Source: Bacteroidales bacterium
GTDB lineage: Bacteria > Bacteroidota > Bacteroidia > Bacteroidales > UBA932
Direction: 5' to 3'
NCBI GenBank assembly: GCA_017427385.1
Contig: JAFRSW010000022.1
Location: 62,001 to 126,000, forward strand
Length of the DNA stretch: 64,000 nt
The position numbers were made by a program, and so were the translations under genes. The notes beneath the pieces were generated by a model. It did no database searches. It was not told the DNA's origin and saw only the letters and a program-made list of their open reading frames with translations. The number at the start of each line of letters is the position of its first letter. The stretch's first letter is position 1. This document shows, piece after piece, positions 33,360-43,980 of this stretch.

Positions 33360-34020
33360 TGCGCTCACGCACCATGCCGCTCACGAGCAGCCATTCCGCA
33401 GTCACATAGGTGAGCATCACCAACGCGTGCCGGAACGGGAAATCGATGCCAGCGAACGAGCTGATGGCTATAAGCGAATCCGAGATTATGAAGATTATGC
33501 CGCCCACGATTATGCGGGTGGCGAACGCCTTGTCGCGAAGGGCCCAGAGCACGCCACACGCAGCCACGATCATAAGCGTAAACGCATAGATGGTGACTAC
33601 AGCGCTGAAAGGCCATTCAACTCCGAAGAGCATCACCAGCACGGGTGCAAGCACCATGGGCACCAACAGGCAGAGAATCTCTTTCCAGCCCTTCAAGCCA
33701 CCCATCCCTGAAAGCAGGATGGCCAGGTAGAAGAAGTGGCCGATGAGGAAGGATCCCAGCCCCGCAGCAAAGCAGGTAAAGCCATCGAACATCAGTAGAA
33801 TGTCGCCTGCGGTATGGAAAGACAGGCCGATTGCAAGCAGTATCGGCATCCTGCCCTTGTTCTCAGGCAGAAGCTGCGAAAGCGCTGCAGCGGCCAGGGA
33901 AGGCATCAGGAATGGCTTTATGTACATGGGAGTGGCCTCATCGCCAAGGGCGAGGCATACTACGTCGGCAATAGACAGGAGCAGGAAGATGATACCCCAT
34001 ATTTTGGTCAATGTTTTCAT
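33334..34020 (-). CDS. YhhN/TMEM86-family membrane protein (lysoplasmalogenase-like)
   Basis: A 228-residue protein with about eight membrane helices. YhhN-family marks include KPFLMPSLAAA, LLAIGLSFHTAGDILLMF and a late GGIIFIISDSLIAIS, with the conserved Asp residues in the AGD and SDS steps. Eukaryotic and some bacterial members hydrolyse lysoplasmalogens. The Bacteroidales activity is inferred. No strong promoter was found. Confidence 0.8.
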   Translation of the reverse strand: MKTLTKIWGIIFLLLSIADVVCLALGDEATPMYIKPFLMPSLAAAALSQLLPENKGRMPILLAIGLSFHTAGDILLMFDGFTCFAAGLGSFLIGHFFYLAILLSGMGGLKGWKEILCLLVPMVLAPVLVMLFGVEWPFSAVVTIYAFTLMIVAACGVLWALRDKAFATRIIVGGIIFIISDSLIAISSFAGIDFPFRHALVMLTYVTAEWLLVSGMVRERISSTHPRP

Positions 34021-34060
34021 AAATGTGCAAAACTTTCTCCAAATATCGTAAAAAATATGT

Positions 34061-34068
34061 TATATTTG
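34061..34068 (+). promoter_or_regulatory. -7 element of the small lipoprotein gene
   Basis: TATATTTG, 19 nt before the ATG at 34088. Confidence 0.6.
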
Positions 34069-34087
34069 TATAGTCTATAGGGGACAC

Positions 34088-34534
34088 ATGATTAATTGCA
34101 CAATCACCCGGAAGGCCCTCCTTCTCCTATTTCTTATCCCGGCACTCCTTCTGGGCGGTTGTACCAATGTTCCTCAAGAAGATATTCCCGAATACATCAT
34201 AGTCGGCACGTGGGGCATGGTATCCGGTTTATACCAGAGCACCCATGACACTTCCGTCCGCTACGAGAAACTCCATGAGAACAAGTACTACACTCTCTAC
34301 GAGTTCAAGGAGAACGGGGTACTGATCCAAACCCAGCATTTGGAAATAAAGCTGTTCGGCCAGTACGAATACGATGCTAAGGCTTCCACAATCACATACG
34401 GATGGGAGCCGTTTACGGATATGTTTACGGCCTCTGTAAAGTTCACGTCAACAAACGAGATGACCATGACCACCTCCGATATCCTGGGGGTTCTGACCCA
34501 GAACTTTGTAAGAATCCCCGAAATAGAGGATTAA
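34088..34534 (+). CDS. Small lipoprotein, lipocalin-like beta-sheet protein
   Basis: A 148-residue protein with lipobox LLGGC (Cys25). The mature part contains IIVGTWGMVSGLYQ, then alternating strands (YYTLYEFKENGVLIQ, TITYGWEPFTDMFTASVKF). That layout is common in Bacteroidota lipocalin-like lipoproteins of unknown function. It is a single gene with its own promoter, and its end is 9 bp from the convergent GH95 gene. Confidence 0.65.
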   Translation: MINCTITRKALLLLFLIPALLLGGCTNVPQEDIPEYIIVGTWGMVSGLYQSTHDTSVRYEKLHENKYYTLYEFKENGVLIQTQHLEIKLFGQYEYDAKASTITYGWEPFTDMFTASVKFTSTNEMTMTTSDILGVLTQNFVRIPEIED

Positions 34535-34543
34535 AGCCTGTCT

Positions 34544-36952
34544 CTAGCGCTCCACTACTTCAGTCACCTTACCATTCTCCCACTTGATATCCACGGTCTT
34601 GCCACCGCGGGCGCGGAGGCCGTGGACTGATCCGGAGGGCCAGGCGGAGGGCAGGGCTGGAAGGAATTCCAGGCCGCCATCGTGGCTCTGTAAGAGCATC
34701 TCGGCTATGCCTGCGGTGCCGCCGAAATTGCCGTCTATCTGGAATGGAGGATGATTGTCCCAAAGATTATCTAACGTGCCGAATTTCAGCAGGTTACTGA
34801 GCAGTTCATGAGCATGGTCACCATCCTTCAGGCGGGCCCACATGTTCACCTTCCACCCCATGCTCCAACCGGTTCCGGCGTCTCCACGGTGCTCCAGCAC
34901 CACCTTGCACGCCTCCGCCAGTTCCGGGGTGGACGCCACGCCGATGGTCCTGCCGGGATGCAGGCCGAACAGGTGGTTCACGTGCCGGTGGGTGTCCTCC
35001 GGATTGTCTATATCCTTGCTCCACTCCATCAACTGCCCGTAGCGCCCAATCTTGTATGGTGCCAGGCCGGAAATAACTTCCTGCCACTGCGCGCGGCGTT
35101 CGGCATCGCAGTCCAGCACCTCCGAGGCCTCTATCGCATCCATCAGCAGCTCCTGCACCACCGCATGCACGAAGGTCGCCCCGGCATCCACGGGCCCGTG
35201 TTCGGGAGATGTGGACGGAGCAGCGGTGTAGTAGCCGTCGGGGTGCTTCCAGAGCATGTCGCAGGAGAAATCGGCGGCGCCGGCGATCAGTTCATACACG
35301 CTGCGCAGGTACTTCTTGTCCTGCGTGAAGGCGTAGCGGTCCCACAGATGCGTGGCAAGCCATGGACCGTTAGCCGGTGCGAGGTTCCAGATCATCGATT
35401 CGGAGGCCCCCGGCGAGGCGAAGCCGTAGATGTTGGAGGATATCTCGGCGGTCCAGCCGCGGGCGTCGTAGTAGGCCTGCGCGACCCTCTCCCCCGATTT
35501 CTCCAGGGAGCGGATGTAATCTACCAGCGGCGGCATGCATTCGTCCAGATTGGTGACGTTCGCGGGCCAGTAGTTCATCTGGATGTTGATGTTGTTGTGG
35601 TAGTCGGTGTTCCAGGGGCCCTTGATCTTGTTGCACCACAGGCCCTGCAGGTTTGCGGGCATGTCGCCCTGGCGGCTGGATGCTATCAGCAGATACCGCC
35701 CGTACTGAAAATACAGAGCCTCCAGCCCAGGGTCGGCCGCGCCCTCACGGTAGCGGTCCAGCCTGTATGGCGTAGGGGTGTCCTGCAGGGTATCCCTGTC
35801 TGACAGTACCAGATCAACACGACTGTACAAGTTCTGATAATCAGCCAGATGGCGTTTCAGCAGGCGCTTCCAGCCGCGGCGTCCCGCACGGGCGATGCGG
35901 CGTGCAGCGACCTTGCCAGGATCCTTCCCCTGATAGTATGTGTCGGAATCAGAAAAATCCGGATCGAAATTCATCTTGTAGTTGGTGGCAGATGCAACGA
36001 GAAACAGCGCCTCATCGGCGGCAGACACCTTCAGGACGCCATCTTCAGAGGCCACGGAGCCACCTTTGGCCAAAGCCTTAACCCGCAATGCGAACTTCTC
36101 CCCGTTGGCTTTCAATGCACCGGAATAACATATCGCCCTGCGGCCGACAGATACCGTCGATCCATCTGCAATGGGATTCTGAAGATAGCTTAAAGCCAAA
36201 TTCAGCGCACCCGGCCTGTCAGCGGTGAATCGCACCGCCATCACCTGGTCGGGATAAGAAACGAACACCTCTCGCTTGTAGCCCACGCCGTCCTGGCGGA
36301 ACTGCACGCGCACCAGAGCCGAATCCAGCGAAAGGGAACGCTCATAGCCCTCCACGGTGGCTCCGGGGCCGGAATGCGGATCAGGACGCTCAATCTTTAC
36401 GGCATTCCACTTGCCGCTGTAATTCACCTTCTGGGGAGCCTGGGTGCCGAATCCTTCGGGCACAGGACCTTCCCGGAGGCCAGTTTCTATCAACAACTCG
36501 CCCAGGGTGGTCATGAAACCGAAGCGGTCCACCTTCTTGCCGTCCACCTCGCGCTCCGGCAAAGTGCCGAAATTCTTCTTGGTGAGTTCCTCTGCCAGCG
36601 CATCGTCCCCATTCAGGAAAGCCTGCCGTATGGCCGGGAGAACATCCGCCGCATGGCGGTTGCAGTCCCAATAGTAGGAAGGATCGCCTCTCATTACCGC
36701 AGGGCCGCCGGTCCAGAGGGACTTCTCGTTCAGCGTGAGCCTCTCGCGGGAGATGGAACCCATCACGTTGGCTCCCAGGGATCCGTTGCCGACGGGCAGC
36801 GACTTGCTCTCCCATTCGGGATCCACTCCCCCCGCCCAGATGGCACTGCCGGCGGAAGAGGTGGGCATGTCGAACCAGATGCGCATGGGCCCGGATGCCC
36901 GTGCGCACAAACCAAGAAGCATGGCTGCGGCTATGATGACGATCCTCTTCAT
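34544..36952 (-). CDS. GH95 family glycosidase (alpha-L-fucosidase type)
   Basis: The product has 802 residues with a signal peptide. The N-terminal GH95 domain contains [18 protein letters not shown] and [14 protein letters not shown]. In the (alpha/alpha)6 domain, [32 protein letters not shown] carries the paired Asn residues, SPEHGPVD carries the Glu, and [16 protein letters not shown] carries the late Asp, matching the catalytic set of the family. Most members cleave alpha-1,2-L-fucose; a few act on L-galactose. It is last in a three-gene minus operon and overlaps the preceding gene by 4 bp. Confidence 0.9.
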   Translation of the reverse strand: MKRIVIIAAAMLLGLCARASGPMRIWFDMPTSSAGSAIWAGGVDPEWESKSLPVGNGSLGANVMGSISRERLTLNEKSLWTGGPAVMRGDPSYYWDCNRHAADVLPAIRQAFLNGDDALAEELTKKNFGTLPEREVDGKKVDRFGFMTTLGELLIETGLREGPVPEGFGTQAPQKVNYSGKWNAVKIERPDPHSGPGATVEGYERSLSLDSALVRVQFRQDGVGYKREVFVSYPDQVMAVRFTADRPGALNLALSYLQNPIADGSTVSVGRRAICYSGALKANGEKFALRVKALAKGGSVASEDGVLKVSAADEALFLVASATNYKMNFDPDFSDSDTYYQGKDPGKVAARRIARAGRRGWKRLLKRHLADYQNLYSRVDLVLSDRDTLQDTPTPYRLDRYREGAADPGLEALYFQYGRYLLIASSRQGDMPANLQGLWCNKIKGPWNTDYHNNINIQMNYWPANVTNLDECMPPLVDYIRSLEKSGERVAQAYYDARGWTAEISSNIYGFASPGASESMIWNLAPANGPWLATHLWDRYAFTQDKKYLRSVYELIAGAADFSCDMLWKHPDGYYTAAPSTSPEHGPVDAGATFVHAVVQELLMDAIEASEVLDCDAERRAQWQEVISGLAPYKIGRYGQLMEWSKDIDNPEDTHRHVNHLFGLHPGRTIGVASTPELAEACKVVLEHRGDAGTGWSMGWKVNMWARLKDGDHAHELLSNLLKFGTLDNLWDNHPPFQIDGNFGGTAGIAEMLLQSHDGGLEFLPALPSAWPSGSVHGLRARGGKTVDIKWENGKVTEVVER

Positions 36953-39336
36953 TCTGTTTCTATCTTGATGATGCTGTGTAATTCCAAAATCTTTCCGTCC
37001 CTGCTCAGGCCCTCCCCAAATATCTGATATTCAGTGTCTTTGTCTGCTGTCCAGAACTCGAAACGGCACTGTCCGGAGGCATCGAGGGTGACGGACGGAT
37101 TCCAGTAGATGGTGGTACGGAGGTCCTGTTCGGGAGAATCCTTCTGCTTCTGGGTAATGTATTTTGGGGCCCAGAACTCGGCAGGACGCTGGTAGCCCAG
37201 AGGACGCACGCGGACTATGTTGTCGTTCTTCTTGAGGTTCTGCACGAAGCCCTTGGCGGTCTTTATGACTATGGCTCCGCTGTAACCTGGGTAGTAGCCG
37301 AACTGGGAAGTGTAGTCCTTGATCACAAACATGCTTTCTATATCACGGGGACTCATGGTCATGATGTCGTATTCGGGCATCACCACGTCGTCTATTACCG
37401 GAAGGGCGGGCATTTCGGAACGCGAAGTACTCACGTAACTGCCATTGGCATTGTGCCGTACGACCACGCCCGGGGTATTCAGGAAGACTGAAAGGATGTT
37501 GGTGTAATTCATCTTTTCTATATCCTCTGCGGTGAGAGGCCGGGTAGAGTTCATTTCCGAATACCAGATGGATTCACTGGGCTTTTTCTGCAGGCTCGCC
37601 TGAACTGTCGCCGCATCCAGCAGGGTTTCCTGGAGGCCATGCTGGCGTATATATTCGTCGAAGGCCTGTTTCAGGTCGGCATCCGGCACTACGGCCTCGC
37701 GTTCCTGTGGCAGTGGTGCCCCGGATGTGCCTGGATAGGTTTCTTCATCTAGCATGAGTATGTTGCCGGACTGTCCCTTGCCAGTCTGAGTCTGCACGGT
37801 TATCTCGGTGCCTTCCGGGAATTCGGTCGCAAACACGAAGCGCCCGTCCTTCGCCAGCGGGGCATAGTTCACACTCACCATAGTGTCCAGCGTCGCATAG
37901 AGCGAAACGCGGCCTCCAGCCATCCTGTTGAACAGATAGCCCTCCGCATGGCCTGAAAGGAGCTGAGCCTTCTCGGGAAGCACTTCCGGAGTCGTGCAGG
38001 CGCCCTTAAGCACGGACGGCAGGTCGTATCTGCGCCACGTCTGGGTGAGCATCAGCGCATCCACGAAAGGCTGTCCCCTGGGGGTAAGATACTCCGCGGG
38101 GGCTTCCACGAAGCCGTTCAGTTCCGAACTAAGTAGCAGGGTGGATACCAGGCTGTTAAGCGAATCGGGGGCGGATGCGCGGGAGTCGGTCACACTGACG
38201 GCCAGGCTGGCGCCAGGTCCAGATTCAAGCGCGCCCGGGGGCAGCCTGAAGCTTGCCCGTACCCTCTCCCTGCCGGCATAGAGGCCCTTCTGGGCGCCGC
38301 CGTCCAGACTAAGCCGGACATCCCTCCCAAGATTGAAGAAAAGACGCTCGCTAAGTATGTTGAAGTCTTTGTCTATCAGCATGAAAGCCACGATTCCGGA
38401 GGGGAAGGTGGCGGTGGTGAAGGAATAGAAAGTGCGGTCTTTTTCCCATTCCATGCACGCCAGGGGCCTTCCGGCCTGATGCACCAGCAGCCACAGCCCC
38501 TCTTCGGGGGCCTCGGGCCCGCGCAGGAGCGAAACGTTCAGGGTGCTCCTGAACTGCTGCAGCTGGATGACGCGGGCGGCGGGATCTGCGGCTGGCAGGG
38601 GGAAACGTTTCTGACGCCCGCCATCGGCCGTGCAGACGGCAACGTATTTCTCTCCAGTCAAAGGCTTCATTATGAAGTATCCCATGCCCCGGTGAAGGTT
38701 TCCTATCTGCGCCACTTCCGCCCCCTGGGAATCCAACACCCGGCCGCTTACGTTCAGGCCCAGGCCATCCTCGCCCAGCACCTTCACGCCCACACGGCAT
38801 GCCCTTCCGGGCACCAGGTATCCGCCCTCTGGCAGTAGCGACACGTCAAAATCAGGCTTCTTCCCCGGTGTGGCGTCCTTGCGCCTGGCGTAGGGATCGA
38901 GCACACGCAGGGTTTTGCGGAAGAAGGTCTCTTCCCCGGAGTTCAGCATATAGCGGGTGTAGGAGCGTAGGGTGTAATCCCCTTCCGGAAGCGCATCCTG
39001 CAGGTCGATGTGGCCTGCGAACACGCCCAGGCTGTCCGGGCGCAGCATGATGCGACGCATCAGCTCTCCTCCCGGGCTGACAAGTTCTACATATATATAT
39101 CTGCTGATGCGGGATGGCCGGTTGTCGGCATCCGCCAGATGCGCCCTCAGCCATACCCGGTCTCCGGGCATGTAGGACGCGCGGTCTGTGGTTACGTGTA
39201 TCTTCTCCAGGGGCCAGAACTCAGCCTGCCTGGCAAGCCTCAGGATAGCGGAATCCCGCACACTGGGGAGTTCTTGTCCCGAGGCACAGATGGCATACAG
39301 GAAAAGAACGCAAACACAGATGCGGGATTTCAACAT
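36949..39336 (-). CDS. Exported MG2-like/TonB-plug-like domain protein
   Basis: A 795-residue protein with a signal peptide. Residues about 38-150 look like an alpha2-macroglobulin MG2 domain ([39 protein letters not shown]). The middle carries more beta-sandwich repeats. Residues about 610-715 resemble a TonB receptor plug domain ([42 protein letters not shown]), without a following beta-barrel. The end ([21 protein letters not shown]) is another sandwich. Such proteins are widespread in Bacteroidota and of unknown function. It is between the MORN and GH95 genes in one operon. Confidence 0.72.
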   Translation of the reverse strand: MLKSRICVCVLFLYAICASGQELPSVRDSAILRLARQAEFWPLEKIHVTTDRASYMPGDRVWLRAHLADADNRPSRISRYIYVELVSPGGELMRRIMLRPDSLGVFAGHIDLQDALPEGDYTLRSYTRYMLNSGEETFFRKTLRVLDPYARRKDATPGKKPDFDVSLLPEGGYLVPGRACRVGVKVLGEDGLGLNVSGRVLDSQGAEVAQIGNLHRGMGYFIMKPLTGEKYVAVCTADGGRQKRFPLPAADPAARVIQLQQFRSTLNVSLLRGPEAPEEGLWLLVHQAGRPLACMEWEKDRTFYSFTTATFPSGIVAFMLIDKDFNILSERLFFNLGRDVRLSLDGGAQKGLYAGRERVRASFRLPPGALESGPGASLAVSVTDSRASAPDSLNSLVSTLLLSSELNGFVEAPAEYLTPRGQPFVDALMLTQTWRRYDLPSVLKGACTTPEVLPEKAQLLSGHAEGYLFNRMAGGRVSLYATLDTMVSVNYAPLAKDGRFVFATEFPEGTEITVQTQTGKGQSGNILMLDEETYPGTSGAPLPQEREAVVPDADLKQAFDEYIRQHGLQETLLDAATVQASLQKKPSESIWYSEMNSTRPLTAEDIEKMNYTNILSVFLNTPGVVVRHNANGSYVSTSRSEMPALPVIDDVVMPEYDIMTMSPRDIESMFVIKDYTSQFGYYPGYSGAIVIKTAKGFVQNLKKNDNIVRVRPLGYQRPAEFWAPKYITQKQKDSPEQDLRTTIYWNPSVTLDASGQCRFEFWTADKDTEYQIFGEGLSRDGKILELHSIIKIETE

Positions 39337-39338
39337 TG

Positions 39339-40913
39339 TTATTCAGCCGCTGCCGGCTGTTCTGCCTGCTGGGCTTCGGCCATCTTCTGCATCTCAGCAG
39401 CGAGCTTCTCGCGCAGGGCGCGCTGCTCGGCAACCTTCACGCGGATGTCCGTCAGAAGTGCGAAGGGCGTTGAGAAGAGGAAGGAACAGCGCTCACCGTT
39501 CTCCAGGTCAACCTGCACGCGGCCGTCCTCGGTAGCCGTAAGCGAGAAGGGTACGGTGTCCAAGAAGCCCTTGCCTTCAGTAATCTTGCCATCCCTCCAG
39601 CTGGAGTTCATGGAGAGGGAATCAGCGGCGGAATACTCCATATAGACTTCTCCGTCCGGCACGCCTGCTTTGAGCATGCCACGAACGGTGAAGAGGGAAT
39701 CCCTGTATACGCCGCTCAGGCCATCCTTGCCCTCGATGCGACCGATATCGGCACCCTGCACCTCATCCCACTGGGAAAGGTCGAAGTCTGTGAAGGGACT
39801 GGCCTTGACGTCGCCCACATAAATGCCGTGGGGCTCTCCTGACTTGAGTTCGCCGGAGAAGCTGAACTTGCCGGGGATGGATATGGTGAGCGTGCCATTG
39901 TTCTCTTTGCCGTCTTTCACGTCACCGTCGAAGGTGCGGCCACCTATGCTGTAGTGCACGCGGCCGGTGACCATGTCGGTGTAGAGGCAGTTTGCGAGGG
40001 TGATATCCTGGCCCCACTTGCCGTCAGCCACGGTGCCGTCTTCCCACACAACCTTTCCGGTTGCCAGGCAGGGACCGGTGATTCCATCGCCCGTGAGAGG
40101 CAGTACCGTGCCGAGATAGGTCTTGCCACCCATGCCGAAGGATGACATGAAGAGGCCGCCTTCCAGCCATTCGCCCATGAGGGTGAGGGCGCCTACAGGA
40201 TCGTTTCCAAAACGTACGAAACCCTTTCCGGACACGTCTGTGTCGTTCCATGTACCCTCCAGATACCTGTTTAGCTCCTTATTGTAGAACTCGCCGACGC
40301 CGAAGTGCCTGCCGTTCTGCCATTTGCCGGTGTAGATGTTGCCGTCGACATATATCATCTTTCCTTCACCGGAAGGCTCGCCAGCCTCCCATCCACCTTC
40401 GTAGGATGCGCCGGTGGCGTAGGTCATGACTCCTTCGCCATGCTGCTTACCCGCGGCCCATCCGCCCTCGTATCTGTCTTTGTTGGGATACTCCCTCACG
40501 CCTTTGCCATCGTAGAGGCCCGCGGCCCATCCGCCCACATACGTGGAGCCGTCGGCATAGGTCATCGATCCCTCTCCGTGCTGCTTGTTATCTACCCAGT
40601 TGCCTTCATAGTAATCTTTGTTGGCATAGGTCATCTTGCCCTCGCCGGAGATCTTGTCGTCCACCCAGTTGCCCAGGTACTCGTCTCCGCTGAGGAAACG
40701 CATGGTGCCCAGGCCGTTCTTGATGCCGTTGGTCCAGTAGCCGGAATAGATTTCACCGTTGGCATAGATCATCACGCCCATGCCGTTGGGGGCCTTGTTC
40801 TTCCATTCGCCGTCGTACTGGTCTCCGTTCGGATACTTGTGCTTTCTGGCATCCAACTGCGCGGGCATGAATGCCAGCACGGCCGCCAGAGTCAAGAAAA
40901 GGATCTTTTTCAT
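39339..40913 (-). CDS. Exported MORN-repeat protein
   Basis: A 524-residue protein with signal peptide MKKILFLTLAAVLAFMPAQLDA. About eight MORN repeats of 22-23 residues follow (YDGEWKNKAPNGMGVMIYANG, YEGNWVDNKQHGEGSMTYADG and similar), residues about 30-220. After that come degenerate repeats and a C-terminal coiled region ending in an Ala/Glu/Gln-rich helix. MORN repeats form elongated beta-hairpin rods used for lipid or protein contacts. It is first in the operon, with a promoter 36 nt upstream. Confidence 0.85.
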   Translation of the reverse strand: MKKILFLTLAAVLAFMPAQLDARKHKYPNGDQYDGEWKNKAPNGMGVMIYANGEIYSGYWTNGIKNGLGTMRFLSGDEYLGNWVDDKISGEGKMTYANKDYYEGNWVDNKQHGEGSMTYADGSTYVGGWAAGLYDGKGVREYPNKDRYEGGWAAGKQHGEGVMTYATGASYEGGWEAGEPSGEGKMIYVDGNIYTGKWQNGRHFGVGEFYNKELNRYLEGTWNDTDVSGKGFVRFGNDPVGALTLMGEWLEGGLFMSSFGMGGKTYLGTVLPLTGDGITGPCLATGKVVWEDGTVADGKWGQDITLANCLYTDMVTGRVHYSIGGRTFDGDVKDGKENNGTLTISIPGKFSFSGELKSGEPHGIYVGDVKASPFTDFDLSQWDEVQGADIGRIEGKDGLSGVYRDSLFTVRGMLKAGVPDGEVYMEYSAADSLSMNSSWRDGKITEGKGFLDTVPFSLTATEDGRVQVDLENGERCSFLFSTPFALLTDIRVKVAEQRALREKLAAEMQKMAEAQQAEQPAAAE

Positions 40914-40949
40914 ATGCTATTGATTATTGTTCGCTTGTTATCCAAGTTT

Positions 40950-40957
40950 CAAATATA
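40950..40957 (-). promoter_or_regulatory. -7 element of the MORN/MG2/GH95 operon
   Basis: Reads TATATTTG on the minus strand, 36 nt from the ATG at 40913. It is divergent from the V-ATPase promoter. Confidence 0.6.
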
Positions 40958-41005
40958 GCAATTTCTTTGGAAAAGAAAAACAGAATATAATTGCATATTT
41001 TTGGT

Positions 41006-41013
41006 TATATTTG
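41006..41013 (+). promoter_or_regulatory. -7 element of the V-ATPase operon
   Basis: TATATTTG, 27 nt before the ATG at 41041. Confidence 0.6.
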
Positions 41014-41040
41014 TGAATTGTACAAAGTAACCAATAAGAT

Positions 41041-41649
41041 ATGCAGAACAAATTGCAAGAACTTACCGAAAAGCTCTATCAGGAAGGGCTTGTGAAGGGT
41101 AAGGCAGAGGGTGAAGAACTGCTGGCGAAGGCCAGGCAGGAGGCGGCACAGATAATAGCCGGGGCCAAGGAAGAGGCAAAGGCGATCACAGCCAAGGCGG
41201 AGAAAGATGCCGAAGACCTCAGGTCCAAGGTGGAATCCGACCTCAAGATGGCATCCGCCCAGTGCCTGCAGGCCACGAAGAAGGACATAGAGAACCTTCT
41301 GGTTGGCCAGATCGAAGCCGGCAAGGTGTCCGAAACCCTCAAAGACTCCGCATTCATCAAAGAAATAATCAAGACCGTGGCGGCCCGCTTCAACGCAGAG
41401 GAAGCCACGGATCTTGCGTTAATCCTCCCGGAAAGCCAGAAGGCCGAACTCGAACCCTGGGTAAAGGATGAACTGGCCAAGACGCTGAAGGCCGAAGTGT
41501 CTGCAGACTTCTCCAAGAAGATCAGCGGCGGATTCACCGTGGGCCCGAAGGACGGCGGCTGGTTCGTCAGCCTCACCGAACAGACCTTCAACGAACTCAT
41601 CGCAGAGTACCTGCGCCCCGTTACACGCAAGATCCTCTTCGGTGAATAA
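41041..41649 (+). CDS. atpE: V-type ATPase subunit E
   Basis: A 202-residue protein. The N-terminal half is a long, charged coiled coil (AEGEELLAKARQEAAQIIAGAKEEAKAITAKAEKDAEDL), and the C-terminal half is a globular domain, as in peripheral-stalk subunit E. It links the A/B head to subunit I. It is first in a seven-gene operon; its stop overlaps the next start by 8 bp. Confidence 0.82.
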   Translation: MQNKLQELTEKLYQEGLVKGKAEGEELLAKARQEAAQIIAGAKEEAKAITAKAEKDAEDLRSKVESDLKMASAQCLQATKKDIENLLVGQIEAGKVSETLKDSAFIKEIIKTVAARFNAEEATDLALILPESQKAELEPWVKDELAKTLKAEVSADFSKKISGGFTVGPKDGGWFVSLTEQTFNELIAEYLRPVTRKILFGE

Positions 41650-42229
41650 TTACGAATACATAATTGCAGGACTCCCCTTCCTCAGCCAGGACGGGCGGGA
41701 GGCGCCGGACACGGAAGCCATTCTCGCAGACATCCGCGAGCAGCTTAGCGAAAAGGATGCTAAGACGCTGGATTTCCTCCTGAGCGCCTATGCTCCGGAT
41801 ATGCCGGATGCGGCCTTCTACCTTGAAGCGCAGAAGAGCCGCAACCGTTTCATCCGCGAGTTCTTCGCCCTCGATCTGGGCGTACGCAACGCGAAGGTGG
41901 AGTACCTGAACCGCAGCCTGGGCAGGCCGGAAGGCACCGATGTGGTCAACCCCGACCCGGAAAAGGACCTGCCGGAATTCGACCAGGAGCCGGAGCTGGA
42001 CGCCATCCTGGAAACCGACGACATCCTCGGTCGCGAGCGCGCGTTGGATAACTTCTATTGGAAGTCCGCAGACGCCCTTACCGTGCTGGACGTATTCGAC
42101 CTGGACCTGATCCTGGCATTCGTAGTGAAACTCAAGCAGGTGGAGCGCTGGCTCAAACTGGACGAGGCCACCGGACGCGAACTGTTCCGCAAATTGGTTA
42201 AAGAAATAAAAGAAAACACAAAGATATGA
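41642..42229 (+). CDS. DUF2764 protein, V-ATPase operon
   Basis: A 195-residue protein that starts with GTG (GTGAATAA overlap with subunit E). DUF2764 proteins sit at this position in the V-ATPase operons of Bacteroidota and chlamydiae, where recognisable C and F subunits are missing. The sequence is acidic and helical (LLSAYAPDMPDAAFYLEA, DVFDLDLILAFVVKLKQVERW). A role as a central-stalk (C-like) subunit or assembly factor is inferred from context. Confidence 0.75.
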   Translation: MNNYEYIIAGLPFLSQDGREAPDTEAILADIREQLSEKDAKTLDFLLSAYAPDMPDAAFYLEAQKSRNRFIREFFALDLGVRNAKVEYLNRSLGRPEGTDVVNPDPEKDLPEFDQEPELDAILETDDILGRERALDNFYWKSADALTVLDVFDLDLILAFVVKLKQVERWLKLDEATGRELFRKLVKEIKENTKI

Positions 42230-43980
42230 GCACATTTGGAAAGGTGACAGGCATAGTCTCCAACCTTGTAACCGTGCAGGTGGACGGCCCTGTGGCAGAA
42301 AATGAACTCTGCTACATCAAGCTCCACGGCACCGACCTCCTCGCCGAGGTAATCAAGGTCACCGGCGACAGAGCCTCGGTACAGGTCTTCGAAAGCACCC
42401 GCGGCCTGCGCGGCGGCGACACTGTCGAATTCCTCGGCAGGATGCTGGAAGCCACCCTCGGCCCGGGCCTCCTGTCCAGCGTTTACGACGGTCTGCAGAA
42501 CGACCTCACCACCATGACGGACGTCTTCCTCAAGCGAGGCGAATACACCGACCCGCTGAACCGCGAGAAACTCTGGGACTTCACCCCTATCGCAAAACCC
42601 GGCGACAAGGTCATAGCCGCCGACTGGCTGGGCGAGGTGAAGGAAGGATGGCTCCCTCACAAGATCATGGTCCCCTTCACTTTCAAGGGCGAGTACACCG
42701 TCAAGGAAGTCGCTCCTGCAGGGCAGTATAACGTAGATACCGTTGTGGCGACCCTCACCGACGAAGACGGGGAGGATGTCAAGGTCACCATGACCCAGAA
42801 GTGGCCCGTCAAGGTGGCCATCAAGGGTTATAAGGAGAAGCCGCGCCCGCAGAAGATAATGGAGACGGGCCTCCGCACCATCGACAGCTTCAACCCCATC
42901 GCCGAGGGCGGCACCGGATTCATCCCCGGGCCCTTCGGATGCGGCAAGACCGTGCTTCAGCACGCCATCGCCCGTCAGGGAGAAGCCGATATCATCGTGA
43001 TGGCAGCCTGCGGAGAGCGCGCAAACGAGGTCGTGGAAATCTTCACAGAGTTCCCCGAACTGATCGACCCGCATACAGGCAGGCACCTGATGGAACGCAC
43101 CACCATCATCTGCAACACCTCAAATATGCCGGTGGCAGCGCGTGAGGCATCCGTCTACACCGCCATGACCATCTGCGAGTACTACCGTGCGATGGGCCAC
43201 AGGGTGCTGCTGCTGGCCGATTCCACCTCACGCTGGGCACAGGCGCTCCGCGAGATGAGCAACCGCATGGAGGAACTCCCCGGCGCCGACGCTTTCCCGG
43301 TGGACCTCTCCGCCATCATATCCAATTTCTATTCCCGCGCGGGCATGGTTATTCTGAACAACGGGCAGACCGGAGCGGTCACCTTCATCGGCACCGTCTC
43401 CCCTGCCGGCGGCAACCTCAAGGAACCCGTCACGGAATCCACCAAGAAGGCGGCAAGATGCTTCTACGCCCTCGAGCAGAACCGCGCCGACCAGAAGCGC
43501 TACCCCGCCATCAACCCCATCGACTCCTACTCCAAGTATCTGGAATACCCCGAAATCATCTCTTACCTTGATGAGAAGGTGGAGAAGGGCTGGGTAGAAA
43601 AGGTGATGAGGGCCAAGACCCTGGTGCTCCGCGGAAAGGAGATGGCAGATCAGATCAACATCCTCGGAGACGACGGCGTGCCTATGAGCTACCACGAAAC
43701 CTTCTGGAAGAGCGAGCTTCTGGACTTCGCGTTCCTGCAGCAGGATGCCTTCGACTCCGTCGACGGCCTCTGCCCCATGCCTCGCCAGAAGTACATGCTG
43801 GACCTTATTCTCGAAATCTGCGACCGCCATTTCGAGTTCGACAATTATGAAGACTGCCGCGCCTGGTTCAAGCGCGTAATCAACGCGCTGCGCCAGATGA
43901 ACTTCTCCAAGTGGGAAAGCGAAGACTTCAAGAAGTTCCATACACAACTCAACGAAATCCTCTCAGAAAATGGCAACTAA
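42226..43980 (+). CDS. atpA: V-type ATPase catalytic subunit A
   Basis: The protein has 584 residues, the normal size. The Walker A motif GPFGCGKT is at 235-242, and the catalytic region includes AACGERANEVVEIFTEFPEL and LLLADSTSRWAQALREMSNRM. The non-homologous insertion typical of A subunits lies before the P-loop. It hydrolyses or makes ATP in the A3B3 head. It overlaps both neighbours (4 bp upstream, 11 bp downstream). Confidence 0.96.
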   Translation: MSTFGKVTGIVSNLVTVQVDGPVAENELCYIKLHGTDLLAEVIKVTGDRASVQVFESTRGLRGGDTVEFLGRMLEATLGPGLLSSVYDGLQNDLTTMTDVFLKRGEYTDPLNREKLWDFTPIAKPGDKVIAADWLGEVKEGWLPHKIMVPFTFKGEYTVKEVAPAGQYNVDTVVATLTDEDGEDVKVTMTQKWPVKVAIKGYKEKPRPQKIMETGLRTIDSFNPIAEGGTGFIPGPFGCGKTVLQHAIARQGEADIIVMAACGERANEVVEIFTEFPELIDPHTGRHLMERTTIICNTSNMPVAAREASVYTAMTICEYYRAMGHRVLLLADSTSRWAQALREMSNRMEELPGADAFPVDLSAIISNFYSRAGMVILNNGQTGAVTFIGTVSPAGGNLKEPVTESTKKAARCFYALEQNRADQKRYPAINPIDSYSKYLEYPEIISYLDEKVEKGWVEKVMRAKTLVLRGKEMADQINILGDDGVPMSYHETFWKSELLDFAFLQQDAFDSVDGLCPMPRQKYMLDLILEICDRHFEFDNYEDCRAWFKRVINALRQMNFSKWESEDFKKFHTQLNEILSENGN

